This document shows positions 24,994-33,198 of a stretch of 43,336 nt of DNA, piece after piece. The notes beneath the pieces were generated by a model. It did no database searches. It was not told the DNA's origin and worked only from the letters and a program-made list of their open reading frames with translations. A program made the position numbers and the translations under genes. Numbering within the stretch: the stretch's first letter is position 1; each line of letters opens with the position of its first letter. Source of the stretch: an uncultured Clostridia bacterium (lineage in GTDB: Bacteria > Bacillota > Clostridia > Oscillospirales > Oscillospiraceae); contig CALADI010000001.1 of assembly GCA_937890525.1 (NCBI GenBank), positions 1 to 43,336 of the forward strand, given 5' to 3'.

Positions 24994-26925
24994 TCAGGAT
25001 TCCTCCTTTGTGATGCGGTACAGCTTCAAGGATACCGGGGGGATGGTCAAAGGTTCCGGGTCGCCGGGGTGGGAAAGGCATTCACAGCCGATCCCCTCTG
25101 GCAGCTGAGCGCGGGCCGGATCCAGACCGCAGTTGACGATGCCCAGCAGTCCCCAGCCCTGCTCCGAGCGGTAGTAGAAGGGGGCAAGGTTCATGTCCCC
25201 GCCCACGAAGGGCAGGCCGCTGCCGCCGGGCAGATCCGATAGGAGCCGGCGCATCAGTTCCCCTCTGCCCCGGCTGAGCCAGCCCAGTTCGGTGACGGGG
25301 TACGCCATCACGCAGATATCGCCCCCCAGTCGATTGCGGAACCGGAGCATTCCGGCGCCCAGATACCGCTTTTCTTCATCCAGCAGCCGGGTGATCTCCT
25401 CGGCGGCGGGATCGGCGGTGAGATGGGAGATCCACGATCCCTGCCGGCGGGTCAGCGCCCAATCCACGCACATCAATGTGTTCAGCCATTGCCCGGCATA
25501 GCGGGGTTTGGAAAGCTGCTCGGTGCAGGGATCTTCGATGTTGCCGTCGGGGGTGCATCCCAGCAGATCCCCGTAGCCCATGCGGTACAGGTGCCCGGCG
25601 GCAATGTTGTCCACCACCAGACCGCCCCGCAGGAATTCCTCGATCTCCTGCCGGGAGCAGGAGAGCACTTGATCTGCCAGCAGGAAATTGGTTTTCGCCT
25701 TGCGGAACTGGACGGGGATGCCCAGCAGGGGCAGTATGCTGTCTATGGATCGATCGGGGAACATCCCGCCCACGGTGTGGCTGCGGTTCACCGTGTGGGC
25801 GGCGGAATCTGCAAACCAGGGCAGTCCCACCCCGGTCATCACCGTGCCCCGGCGCACTTCAGCGATGGCCTGCGTGAGGGGGTGGACATGGTTGACCAAC
25901 TGGGCGTACTCCGGCTGCAGGGGCATGGGGGTGGCGAGATAGTCGTAAAGGTTCAGAGAAAGGGCATCGGCTCCCGCCAAAGCGTGCAGGCACATCTGCA
26001 ATTCGGTCATGGCGGCGCTCTTGGTGTAGAGGGAGTGGGGGTAGTTCTCCACCTCGCTGACCCAATAGGTATCCTGCCCGACGGCCGCCATGCTCAGGGA
26101 CATCCCTGTGACCATCTGCACGATATTCTGATGCAGTTCGTCCCGGTAAGCCCCGCCCAAGGGGCGGGATAGGCTCTGTCTGCCCCTGTCGGCGAAGGTC
26201 CGGAGCAGAAGGGGCATATCTCTGCCCTGAAGGGAGTGGGCGCTCTCCCCGGAGTTCATCAGCCCCACCTGCGTCTTGGGGGACACGGCGTGGATGGCTT
26301 GCTCCATGGCGTGGGCGGCACGGAGCTGGGCACGGAAATTCACCTGCATCCATGCCTGTTTGATTCGGGGATCTCCCTGTCCAAGGCAGGCGTCCCGGAT
26401 CTGCCCGGCGGTGACGGGGAAGCCCAGTTCCTCCCCGGTCAGGCGCACATGGTTTTCGCAGAAGCAGCCCACGGGATCGGAGTGGTTCAGAGAGCGGAAA
26501 TCGTCGTCGATCATCATCCGCACAGGGTGGGTCTGGGCATAGATCCCGCAGACTTGGGCGGCATAGTCCGCCCACTCCGGGTCGCTGATGCAATAGACGC
26601 TTTCTGCTTCGGTCAGACTGCTGCCCACGAACCGGGTGAAAGGCAGACGCAGCCGCTGAGGGGCGGGGACATCGTTGTGCCCTACCAAGGTGGCGAGGTT
26701 GATGCTGAAGGTGATCCCTGCACGGGAAAAGGCATCGGCCATCTGCCGGTAGATCTGCGCCATGCGCCGGTGCTTTTCCAGCGGGAAGGGGCAGGTGAGG
26801 ATCTGGTGGGACTGCTCCATCAGCATCACCTCCCGGATGGGGGTGCGGGCGCACAGCTCCAAAATCTGATCGGTTTGGCGCTGCCATGCGTCCTCATGGA
26901 TCACGACACGCAGAATGTAGTTCAT
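24994..26925 (-). CDS. Uncharacterised TIM-barrel-like protein, possible glycoside hydrolase
   Basis: A 643-aa cytosolic protein. The N-terminal ~400 residues have alternating strand/helix segments with acidic clusters expected of a TIM barrel (REVMLMEQSH near 34-43, MMIDDDFRSLNHSDPVGCFC near 157-176, TYWVSEVENYP near 303-313). A Rossmann-like middle (~400-520) and a beta C-terminal domain (~530-640, ending PPVSLKLYRI) follow. The order recalls GH42-type or related beta-galactosidase-fold enzymes (barrel, trimerisation domain, beta domain), but I do not see the standard catalytic signature and do not assign a family. AAAGGAG ten bases before ATG sets the start. Confidence 0.65.
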   Translation of the reverse strand: MNYILRVVIHEDAWQRQTDQILELCARTPIREVMLMEQSHQILTCPFPLEKHRRMAQIYRQMADAFSRAGITFSINLATLVGHNDVPAPQRLRLPFTRFVGSSLTEAESVYCISDPEWADYAAQVCGIYAQTHPVRMMIDDDFRSLNHSDPVGCFCENHVRLTGEELGFPVTAGQIRDACLGQGDPRIKQAWMQVNFRAQLRAAHAMEQAIHAVSPKTQVGLMNSGESAHSLQGRDMPLLLRTFADRGRQSLSRPLGGAYRDELHQNIVQMVTGMSLSMAAVGQDTYWVSEVENYPHSLYTKSAAMTELQMCLHALAGADALSLNLYDYLATPMPLQPEYAQLVNHVHPLTQAIAEVRRGTVMTGVGLPWFADSAAHTVNRSHTVGGMFPDRSIDSILPLLGIPVQFRKAKTNFLLADQVLSCSRQEIEEFLRGGLVVDNIAAGHLYRMGYGDLLGCTPDGNIEDPCTEQLSKPRYAGQWLNTLMCVDWALTRRQGSWISHLTADPAAEEITRLLDEEKRYLGAGMLRFRNRLGGDICVMAYPVTELGWLSRGRGELMRRLLSDLPGGSGLPFVGGDMNLAPFYYRSEQGWGLLGIVNCGLDPARAQLPEGIGCECLSHPGDPEPLTIPPVSLKLYRITKEES

Positions 26926-26949
26926 GGTTTGGGGACTCCTTTCTGAGTG

Positions 26950-26984
26950 AAAATGCGGAGACCGATGGATGATCGGCCTCCGCA
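26950..26984 (-). terminator. Partial terminator after the sugar-binding lipoprotein gene
   Basis: The hairpin TGCGGAG-CCGAT/ATCGG-CTCCGCA with two opposed mismatches is followed on the minus strand by T4. It lies 27 bases after the binding-protein stop and just before the next gene, so it probably reduces flow into the enzyme genes while keeping the binding protein abundant. Confidence 0.75.
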
Positions 26985-27011
26985 ATGTGCCGCATCAGCG
27001 TGCGAAGAGGG

Positions 27012-28661
27012 TTATTTGTTCAGCTGAAGGAAGGCATCGTACTGGCTCTGCTCGATCTCGATCAGCTCGTCCAGACCCAGATCCTTGAGCTGCTGGATGT
27101 ACTGATCCCAATCGTCGAAGCTGGCTCTGCCCAGAATAAAGTCGGTGACCAGTTCGCTGGAATAGGTGGTCAGGTCGGTGGTCAGAGCGGTCTTGCGCTG
27201 GTTCTGCTCGTCGGTGGCGATGGCCATATAGCAGTACTTGGCGTCGGGGTAGGCGGTCTGCTGGAAGGCGACCTCCTTCTGGAATTCGTTCTTATGCTCG
27301 GGGCGGGAGGCAAACTGGGATTCCATGGTGTACAGGGAGATGGTGGGGAACACGCATCCGCCCCACAGGCTGCCGCCGGGGGTCTTGCGGTCCTTGGCGT
27401 TCTGCTCCCAGTAGGCGCCGCCGATGCCATCCATCAGCTGGCGCTGACCGTCGACGACCTGATAAGTCTCGCCCTCGATGCCCCATGCGGTCAGCTCCTC
27501 ATAGCGGTCGGAGTACAGGATATCCAGCAGGGCGGCTACCGCTTTGGGATTGTCGCAGTCCTTGGTGACGCCCCACTTCTGCCAAGAGAAGAAGGAAGGC
27601 TCGGTGATGATGTAAGGCTCATAGCCGGTTTCCAGATTGGCGATGGGCAGGAACTCAGCCCCCTCGGCGTTGACCGAGGGCTCCAGCCACATCTGCATGC
27701 AGTAGTCAAAGGTGGCGCCCACCTTGTTTTCCACCATACGCTGGTTGGTCTGCTCGTAGGTGGCGCCGATCAGGTCGGGATCCAGCAGCCCATCCTCCAC
27801 CAGACGGTTCATGTACTTGAGGTAGTCCTTGATGCCGTCCTGGTACCAGGGGGATACGATATTCTGGTTCTTGGTGTCCACGGCGGTGAGGTAGTTACCC
27901 ACGCCGAACCACTGTGCAATGCCGGTCATGAAGAAATCGCCGGAGGTATCCACGGTAACGATCTCATCTTTGACACCGTTGCCGTTCATGTCGTTGTCTT
28001 GGAATGCCTTCATCATCTGGTAGAATTCCTCGGCGGTCTTGGGGGCTTCCATGCCCAGTTTTTCCAGCCAGTCCTTGCGGACATTGATGACCCGGCAGGT
28101 GGTGGCGGGCTTGCCCTGATAGGTCTGAGCCTGAACACTGGTGTACCAGTAGATGTTGCCGTCGGGGGCGGTGGTGAGCTGGGAGACGAAGGGGTACTTT
28201 TCCCGGATGAAGGTGTTGAAGGTGCCGTCGCCGTACTGGTCCATGATGGTGTTGATGGGCTGGATGGTGCCCTTGTTGGCAAGATCCATGGCGGTGGCAT
28301 CGTCAAAGGGGGTCAGGCAGATGATGTCGGGCAGGTCGTTGCCGGAGGCAATGCGGGTCTGCAGGGTGGTGGGGTACTGGTCGGGAGGGATGACCTCAAA
28401 TTCCAGTTCCAGCCCCTTCTTGGCGCATTCGTCCTTGAGGGCCTGCCAGATGGGGTATTCCTCCCGCTCGTCGAACTTGATGAACTGGTTCGCGTTGTTG
28501 GGCACCAGCATGGTCAGGTGCATGGATTCCTGAGCGGAGCCGGATGCGGCTTCGTCAGAAGGGGGGGTGGTGCCGGTATCGCCACCGCCGCCGCAGGCGG
28601 CGCAGGACAGACACAGCACGGCTGCCAGCAGCAGCGCAACGAGCTTTTTCAGATGTTTCAT
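27012..28661 (-). CDS. Extracellular sugar-binding lipoprotein (CUT1, LplA/LipO type)
   Basis: A 549-aa solute-binding lipoprotein (signal ending C-A-A-C, Cys23, then a Gly run). It belongs to the large LplA-like group that partners YtcP/LplC-type permeases, longer than the ~430 aa of MalE-like proteins. A calcium-loop-like DNDMNGNGVKDE (about 228-239) and W-L-E-K-L-G-M-E-A-P-K-T-A-E-E-F (198-213) are characteristic. It should capture an oligosaccharide outside the membrane. It follows the two permease genes on the minus strand and precedes a partial terminator. Confidence 0.93.
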   Translation of the reverse strand: MKHLKKLVALLLAAVLCLSCAACGGGGDTGTTPPSDEAASGSAQESMHLTMLVPNNANQFIKFDEREEYPIWQALKDECAKKGLELEFEVIPPDQYPTTLQTRIASGNDLPDIICLTPFDDATAMDLANKGTIQPINTIMDQYGDGTFNTFIREKYPFVSQLTTAPDGNIYWYTSVQAQTYQGKPATTCRVINVRKDWLEKLGMEAPKTAEEFYQMMKAFQDNDMNGNGVKDEIVTVDTSGDFFMTGIAQWFGVGNYLTAVDTKNQNIVSPWYQDGIKDYLKYMNRLVEDGLLDPDLIGATYEQTNQRMVENKVGATFDYCMQMWLEPSVNAEGAEFLPIANLETGYEPYIITEPSFFSWQKWGVTKDCDNPKAVAALLDILYSDRYEELTAWGIEGETYQVVDGQRQLMDGIGGAYWEQNAKDRKTPGGSLWGGCVFPTISLYTMESQFASRPEHKNEFQKEVAFQQTAYPDAKYCYMAIATDEQNQRKTALTTDLTTYSSELVTDFILGRASFDDWDQYIQQLKDLGLDELIEIEQSQYDAFLQLNK

Positions 28662-28737
28662 GTTCTTTCCTCCTGTTTTGATGTAAAAATGTTACCTCGT
28701 CTCCGAACCGGGGGACGAAATATCCCAAAGAAAAGGG

Positions 28738-29643
28738 TCAGCCCTTCAGCGAGCCTACCATGATGCCCTTGACAAAGTGCTTCTGGAAGAAGGGGTAGGC
28801 AAACAGCACCGGCGCCGTGGTGAAGATGATCATGGCGTACTTGAGCTGCACGGTGGACAGGGACCGGCGCACCGCCTCTGCCACTTCGTTCATGGGTAGC
28901 TTGGACAGATCCACGGTGTTGTCGATGAGCACCCGGCGCAGATAGAGCTGCAAGGGCTGTAGATCCGTATTGGGCAGATACACCATGGCGTTGAACCAGC
29001 TGTTCCATGTGATGACGATGGTGTAGATGGCGATGACCGCCAGAATGGGCTTTGCCAGAGGGGCGTAGATCCGCCACAGGATGGTGAAGTGGTTTGCTCC
29101 GTCGATGGCTGCCGACTCCCGAATGGTGTCCGGGATGGATGCGAAGTAGGTGCGGGCGAGAATGATGTTCCATATGCTGATGGAGCCGGGCAGGATGATG
29201 GCCCAGATGTTGTTGTACAGCCCCAGCCGGTTCATCACCAGAAAGGTGGGGATCAGCCCGCCGGAGAAGTACATGGGGATCAGCAGATAGGTGACCACAT
29301 ATTTCTTCCCCGCCAGATTGGGCATACACAGGGGATAGGCGCACAGGGTGCAGAACAGCAGCATCAGCAGTGTGGTGAGAACCACATACAAGATGGTGTT
29401 GCCGTAGGCCTGCCACATGGTGGCGTCTCCGAAGATGATTTTGTACGAGGTCAGGTCAAACCCCTTGGGCAGCAGGAACATATCCCCCAGCAGGGCGTGC
29501 TCCGGGGAGCTGACAGAGCGGATGAGTACATAATACATGGGGTAGACCGTCACCAGACAACAAATGGCGGTGACGAGGTAGATCAGGGCAGTGGCGATGG
29601 GCGAACCGTCGCGGATGCCGTGCTTTTGCCGACGCATAGTCAT
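28738..29643 (-). CDS. CUT1 sugar ABC permease, LplC/YtcP type
   Basis: A 301-aa permease with about six membrane spans. The ATPase-docking EAA loop reads ESAAIDGANHFTILWRIYAPL (about 190-210). The N-terminal phrase CLVTVYPMYYVLIRSVSSP and the C-terminal K-H-F-V-K-G-I-M-V-G-S-L-K-G end are typical of the YtcP/LplC group. The start at 29643 follows AAAGGAGG; longer in-frame starts do not. No ATPase is encoded here, so it likely uses a shared MsmX-type ATPase encoded elsewhere, as is usual for this group. Confidence 0.95.
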   Translation of the reverse strand: MTMRRQKHGIRDGSPIATALIYLVTAICCLVTVYPMYYVLIRSVSSPEHALLGDMFLLPKGFDLTSYKIIFGDATMWQAYGNTILYVVLTTLLMLLFCTLCAYPLCMPNLAGKKYVVTYLLIPMYFSGGLIPTFLVMNRLGLYNNIWAIILPGSISIWNIILARTYFASIPDTIRESAAIDGANHFTILWRIYAPLAKPILAVIAIYTIVITWNSWFNAMVYLPNTDLQPLQLYLRRVLIDNTVDLSKLPMNEVAEAVRRSLSTVQLKYAMIIFTTAPVLFAYPFFQKHFVKGIMVGSLKG

Positions 29644-29660
29644 GAATCCTCCTTTCAACA

Positions 29661-30617
29661 TCAGAACAGCCCATCGCCGGAGATCTTGTTGCTGCACTTG
29701 TTGGCGATGAACACTAGGATCAGATTCACCGTGGAGGAGAACAGTCCGATGGCTGTGCCCAGACTGACCTTTCCTGTGAGCAGACCCTCCCGATAGACAT
29801 AGGTGCCGAACACATCGGCAGAGCGCATGGTGGCGTTGTTGTACAGCAGCAGGATCAGATCCGTGTTGGAGGTCATGATGTCGCCCACGGCGAAGATCAG
29901 CATGATGGCAATGGTGGGGGCGATCATGGGCAGGGTGATGCGAAACGCCTGCTGGAGCCGATTTGCGCCGTCCAGCCGGGCGGATTCATACAGCGCCGGG
30001 TCGATGGCTGCCATACTGGACAGGTACAGGATGCTGTTCCAGCCGAAGGTTTTCCAGATGTTGGTCAGGGTGTAGATCACCGGGAACCAGTCCGGATCGG
30101 TGCGGAAGGCGATGGGATCGCCGCCGAAGAGGGTGATGATCTTGTTCACCAGTCCGTCCTTTTCGATGAAGGAGACCACCATGCCGGCGGCCACCACCAT
30201 GGAGATGAAGTAGGGCATATAGCTGGCGGTCTGGACGAACTTCTTGTACCGCATCCGGCGGATCTCATTGAGCAGCAGGGCAAATACGATGGGCACCCAG
30301 AAGCCGCACAGAATGTTCATCAGACTCAGGGTCAGGGTGTTCTTCAGCAGCCGGGGGAAATACAGGGAGGAGAAGAGCGTCTTGAAATGCTGCAATCCCA
30401 CCCATTTGGTCGACCCGTCAAAGGAGAAGAACGGATCGCCGGGGACATAGTCCTGAAAGGCGATTACCAGCCCGAACATGGGCAGGTAGAAGAAAATAAA
30501 GATCATGACCAGCACCGGAAGCATGATCAGATACAGCTCCCGGTTTTCCTGCAGCCTGCGTCCGGCGGGATGCCGGGGGCGGCCGGGAGGACGCCGGGTT
30601 TTACATTTGATTTGCAA
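29661..30617 (-). CDS. CUT1 sugar ABC permease, LplB/UgpA type
   Basis: The partner permease, about 318 aa. A basic N-terminal tail is followed by the first span (LYLIMLPVLVMIFIFFYLPM), and the EAA loop is ESARLDGANRLQQAFRITLP (about 210-229). I place the start at TTG 30617, nine bases after GAGAGGG; no ATG is available nearby. It is the first gene of the transcript that runs through the second permease, the binding protein and, beyond a partial terminator, the enzyme genes. A promoter about 100 bases upstream fits. Confidence 0.93.
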   Translation of the reverse strand: MQIKCKTRRPPGRPRHPAGRRLQENRELYLIMLPVLVMIFIFFYLPMFGLVIAFQDYVPGDPFFSFDGSTKWVGLQHFKTLFSSLYFPRLLKNTLTLSLMNILCGFWVPIVFALLLNEIRRMRYKKFVQTASYMPYFISMVVAAGMVVSFIEKDGLVNKIITLFGGDPIAFRTDPDWFPVIYTLTNIWKTFGWNSILYLSSMAAIDPALYESARLDGANRLQQAFRITLPMIAPTIAIMLIFAVGDIMTSNTDLILLLYNNATMRSADVFGTYVYREGLLTGKVSLGTAIGLFSSTVNLILVFIANKCSNKISGDGLF

Positions 30618-30717
30618 TGTGTCACACCCTCTCAACAGTTTCGGTTTGCCGCCCTGCTTCCCAGATCATGCATGGGGAAGAAGGGGCGCATCAGGCTTGG
30701 GGCCTGTGTTTGGTACC

Positions 30718-30746
30718 AGCATACCCGCAGATTGGTGAAAATGCAA
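30718..30746 (-). promoter_or_regulatory. Promoter of the sugar-transport operon
   Basis: Minus strand TTGCAT, 17-base spacer, TATGCT. It sits in the 392-base gap between the permease operon and the AraC-type sensor gene, next to the direct repeats at 30757-30811. Confidence 0.6.
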
Positions 30747-30756
30747 GAAACCATAT

Positions 30757-30811
30757 TTGTCAGATAAGACGATTTTGGATAAAACGGTCAAAATAGACGA
30801 TTTTTGTCAGG
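30757..30811. repeat. Direct repeats, candidate regulator site
   Basis: TTTGTCAG (30757 and 30804) and GACGATTTT (30768 and 30796) each occur twice, arranged just upstream of the minus-strand -35 box. The spacing of GACGATTTT is 28 bases. AraC-family proteins commonly bind two direct half-sites at such positions; the regulator encoded at 31010 is the obvious candidate. Confidence 0.4.
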
Positions 30812-30918
30812 AGAAAGGGGTGGATTCCAAATTTGTGTCATCTTCAAAAAAAGATTGTTTTACCGAAAAAGTGAGCCACAGGCGCAGACTTTTTGACATT
30901 TCACACAAATCGGGGCGC

Positions 30919-30947
30919 TTTACAAACCGAGGGGAGTGTGCTACACT
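30919..30947 (+). promoter_or_regulatory. Promoter of the AraC-type sensor gene
   Basis: TTTACA, 17-base spacer, TACACT, about 60 bases before the ATG at 31010. A nearby TTGACA (30893) has no -10 at the right distance. Confidence 0.65.
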
Positions 30948-31009
30948 TACCCCTGAGCATTCCTGGCAGAACGGCTGCGCCGGGAGAAACGGGGAGAGGG
31001 GGCACACCG

Positions 31010-33157
31010 ATGGAAAAAGGGAAGAAACGAAGCAGAGGACTGACCACGGTGCAGCGGATGTACCTGTCCTATGTGGCGATCTGCCTGATCCCCATGGTGG
31101 TGCTCACCGGGGCGCTGAGCCTGTTCATGTGCCGGTCTTACCGGCGGGAGACAGCGTCGGAGCAGCGGCGTCTGGCCCAGACTGTCTCCCAGGCGATGGA
31201 TGCGGAATTCCATCGTGCCAGAAGTCTGGGACAAATGCTGTCGGATGCCCGCTGGGTCAAGCGCCGGGGCGCAGCCCCCGGGCTGTATGACGATCAGTTC
31301 GACCTGCGCACCAAGCTGGATCTGTGCGAGGATCTGCGGGGCTACCGGGGCAGCGGCGCCATCAGCCAGATCGCTGTGGTGTTCCCACGGAAAGGGGAGG
31401 TCTTCTCTACCTCCGGGTTCTACCAGACCGAGGATTACTTCCATACCTTCTCCCTGGGGAAGGGTCAGCAGATGCTGGAGCCGCAGCAGGTCTATGACCT
31501 TCTGCCGGATCAGGGCGCTCTGGTGAACGGATCGGATCTGGGGATGACCGGAATGTCAGCGCACAAGCTGTTTTTCGTGGAGGAACTGGAATACAACGAC
31601 CCCATGCGCTGCTTTTTAATGGTAGAGCTGGATTGCTCCGCCATCCGTAATCAAATCGAGTTTCTCACTTCTGACCAGATGCGCTCGGCATCCATCGTGG
31701 ATGTGGACGGACCGCTGCTGTCGGTACGGTTCGGCGCAGAAGAGCGGGAGGAAGTCTATCAATGCCGCTCGGTATGTTTTCCGGTGGATCTGGTGGCCAC
31801 ATTCCCGCGGATCCGGCTCATCGACCCCCGGGGCATGGGACTGATCGCAGCGCTGGTGCTGCTGGTGGTGGCGCTGGCGGCTCGGATCGCAGGATATCTC
31901 ACCAAGCGCACCTATCGCCCGCTGAAGGATCTGGTGGAGCGGGTCTCCGGTGATAGCCAGACCCCCTGCGGGGGAAATGAGTATGCGCTGATCGAGGAGT
32001 CCATCAGCCGTCTGTACACCGAGCGGGAGAATGTGCTTCAGGTGGTGGAGCGCTACCGGGCCACGGCACGGGGCAATCTGCTGCGTCAGCTGCTTCAAGG
32101 ATATTTCGATGGGGAAGAAGCCTTGGAAAAGATGCGGGAATTCGGCATCGCCTTCACCAACCAGATGGCGTATCTGGTGATTCTGGTGGAAGAGCGGGGA
32201 GCCGGTCACGGCTCCGTGGCGCTGGAAGAACCTCTGTCCGGGCTGGATGCGCTGTACGAGATCGCAGAGCTGTCCAAGACCCGTTTTGCGGCGATCATCG
32301 GCGCAGTCCCCGGGGAGCAGCCCCTGCCGACCCCTCAGGAGATCGCCCGGCAGATCGCCGGATCTTACGATGCCCGGTATGAGACCAGCCCGCTGCTGAC
32401 CTACGGAGCGGTGGAGCAGGGGATCTTGGGCATCAGCAAATCCTATTATGTGGCCAGCGAGTACCTGTCGGCACGGCTGTCCAACAACACCCGCTTTGCC
32501 CAGCCGGACAAGAGCTTCTACTATCCCACCGAGTGGGAATTGCAGCTTCTCAACCGGATCCGGGCGGGGCAGCAGACCATGGCGCAGACCATACTGGGGG
32601 AGATCCGCAGCGAAAATGAGCGCCGGGGAGTATCCCGGATCCACCTGCACCAGCTGATCCGAATGCTGGCGCAGACCTACGAGCGGATGATCCAAGAGCT
32701 GGATCCCCAGCCGGAGCGGTATGAGCCGCTGTTTGGGGCGCTGGATGCGGGCCAGACTCCGGAGACCATGTGGGATGCCCTGTATCGGATCAACGAAGCA
32801 TTCTGCCGGGGACGGTCGGATCAGGAGAAGGGTGAGGATACCGAGCGGCTGATCGTGGACTATGTCAAGGAGCATCTCACCGACCCGAATCTTTCGCTGA
32901 AGGTTCTGGGGGAGCGGTTCAGCCTGTCGGTTTCGGCGGTGTCCAAACTGTTCAAGCGGGTTTGCGGCATCAATTTCTATGATTTTCTCCTCAGCGGTCG
33001 AATGGAACTGGCCTGTGAGATGCTGAAGAACAACAAGCTGTCGCTGGGTGCGGTGGCACGGGCGGTGGGTTATGAAAATGAGTATTCCTTCAAGCGGGCG
33101 TTTTCCCGGTTCTACGGGATGTCCGTATCGGAGTATCTGAGGAAAAATAAAAAGTGA
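31010..33157 (+). CDS. Membrane-bound sensor/AraC-family regulator of the sugar locus
   Basis: A 715-aa one-component regulator of the YesN/YtdP-like type. One span near residues 17-40, an extracellular sensing region (about 45-275), a second span (about 277-298), a HAMP-like linker (TYRPLKDLVERVSG), a central cytosolic region, and a C-terminal AraC DNA-binding domain (about 610-713) whose last helix pair reads LGAVARAVGYENEYSFKRAFSRFYG. Such proteins, found next to LplA-type transporters, sense a ligand-loaded binding protein or sugar outside the cell and activate the transport operon. It is divergent from that operon. The start at 31010 follows GAGAGGGGG. Confidence 0.93.
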   Translation: MEKGKKRSRGLTTVQRMYLSYVAICLIPMVVLTGALSLFMCRSYRRETASEQRRLAQTVSQAMDAEFHRARSLGQMLSDARWVKRRGAAPGLYDDQFDLRTKLDLCEDLRGYRGSGAISQIAVVFPRKGEVFSTSGFYQTEDYFHTFSLGKGQQMLEPQQVYDLLPDQGALVNGSDLGMTGMSAHKLFFVEELEYNDPMRCFLMVELDCSAIRNQIEFLTSDQMRSASIVDVDGPLLSVRFGAEEREEVYQCRSVCFPVDLVATFPRIRLIDPRGMGLIAALVLLVVALAARIAGYLTKRTYRPLKDLVERVSGDSQTPCGGNEYALIEESISRLYTERENVLQVVERYRATARGNLLRQLLQGYFDGEEALEKMREFGIAFTNQMAYLVILVEERGAGHGSVALEEPLSGLDALYEIAELSKTRFAAIIGAVPGEQPLPTPQEIARQIAGSYDARYETSPLLTYGAVEQGILGISKSYYVASEYLSARLSNNTRFAQPDKSFYYPTEWELQLLNRIRAGQQTMAQTILGEIRSENERRGVSRIHLHQLIRMLAQTYERMIQELDPQPERYEPLFGALDAGQTPETMWDALYRINEAFCRGRSDQEKGEDTERLIVDYVKEHLTDPNLSLKVLGERFSLSVSAVSKLFKRVCGINFYDFLLSGRMELACEMLKNNKLSLGAVARAVGYENEYSFKRAFSRFYGMSVSEYLRKNKK

Positions 33158-33198
33158 CCTATGACGCAGGGCGCCGGGTCAGGAAGGAAAGGATCTAT

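Noticed and set aside
30893..30898. A perfect TTGACA upstream of the sensor gene
   Set aside because: No -10 box at 16-18 bases; TTTACA/TACACT a little downstream is better.
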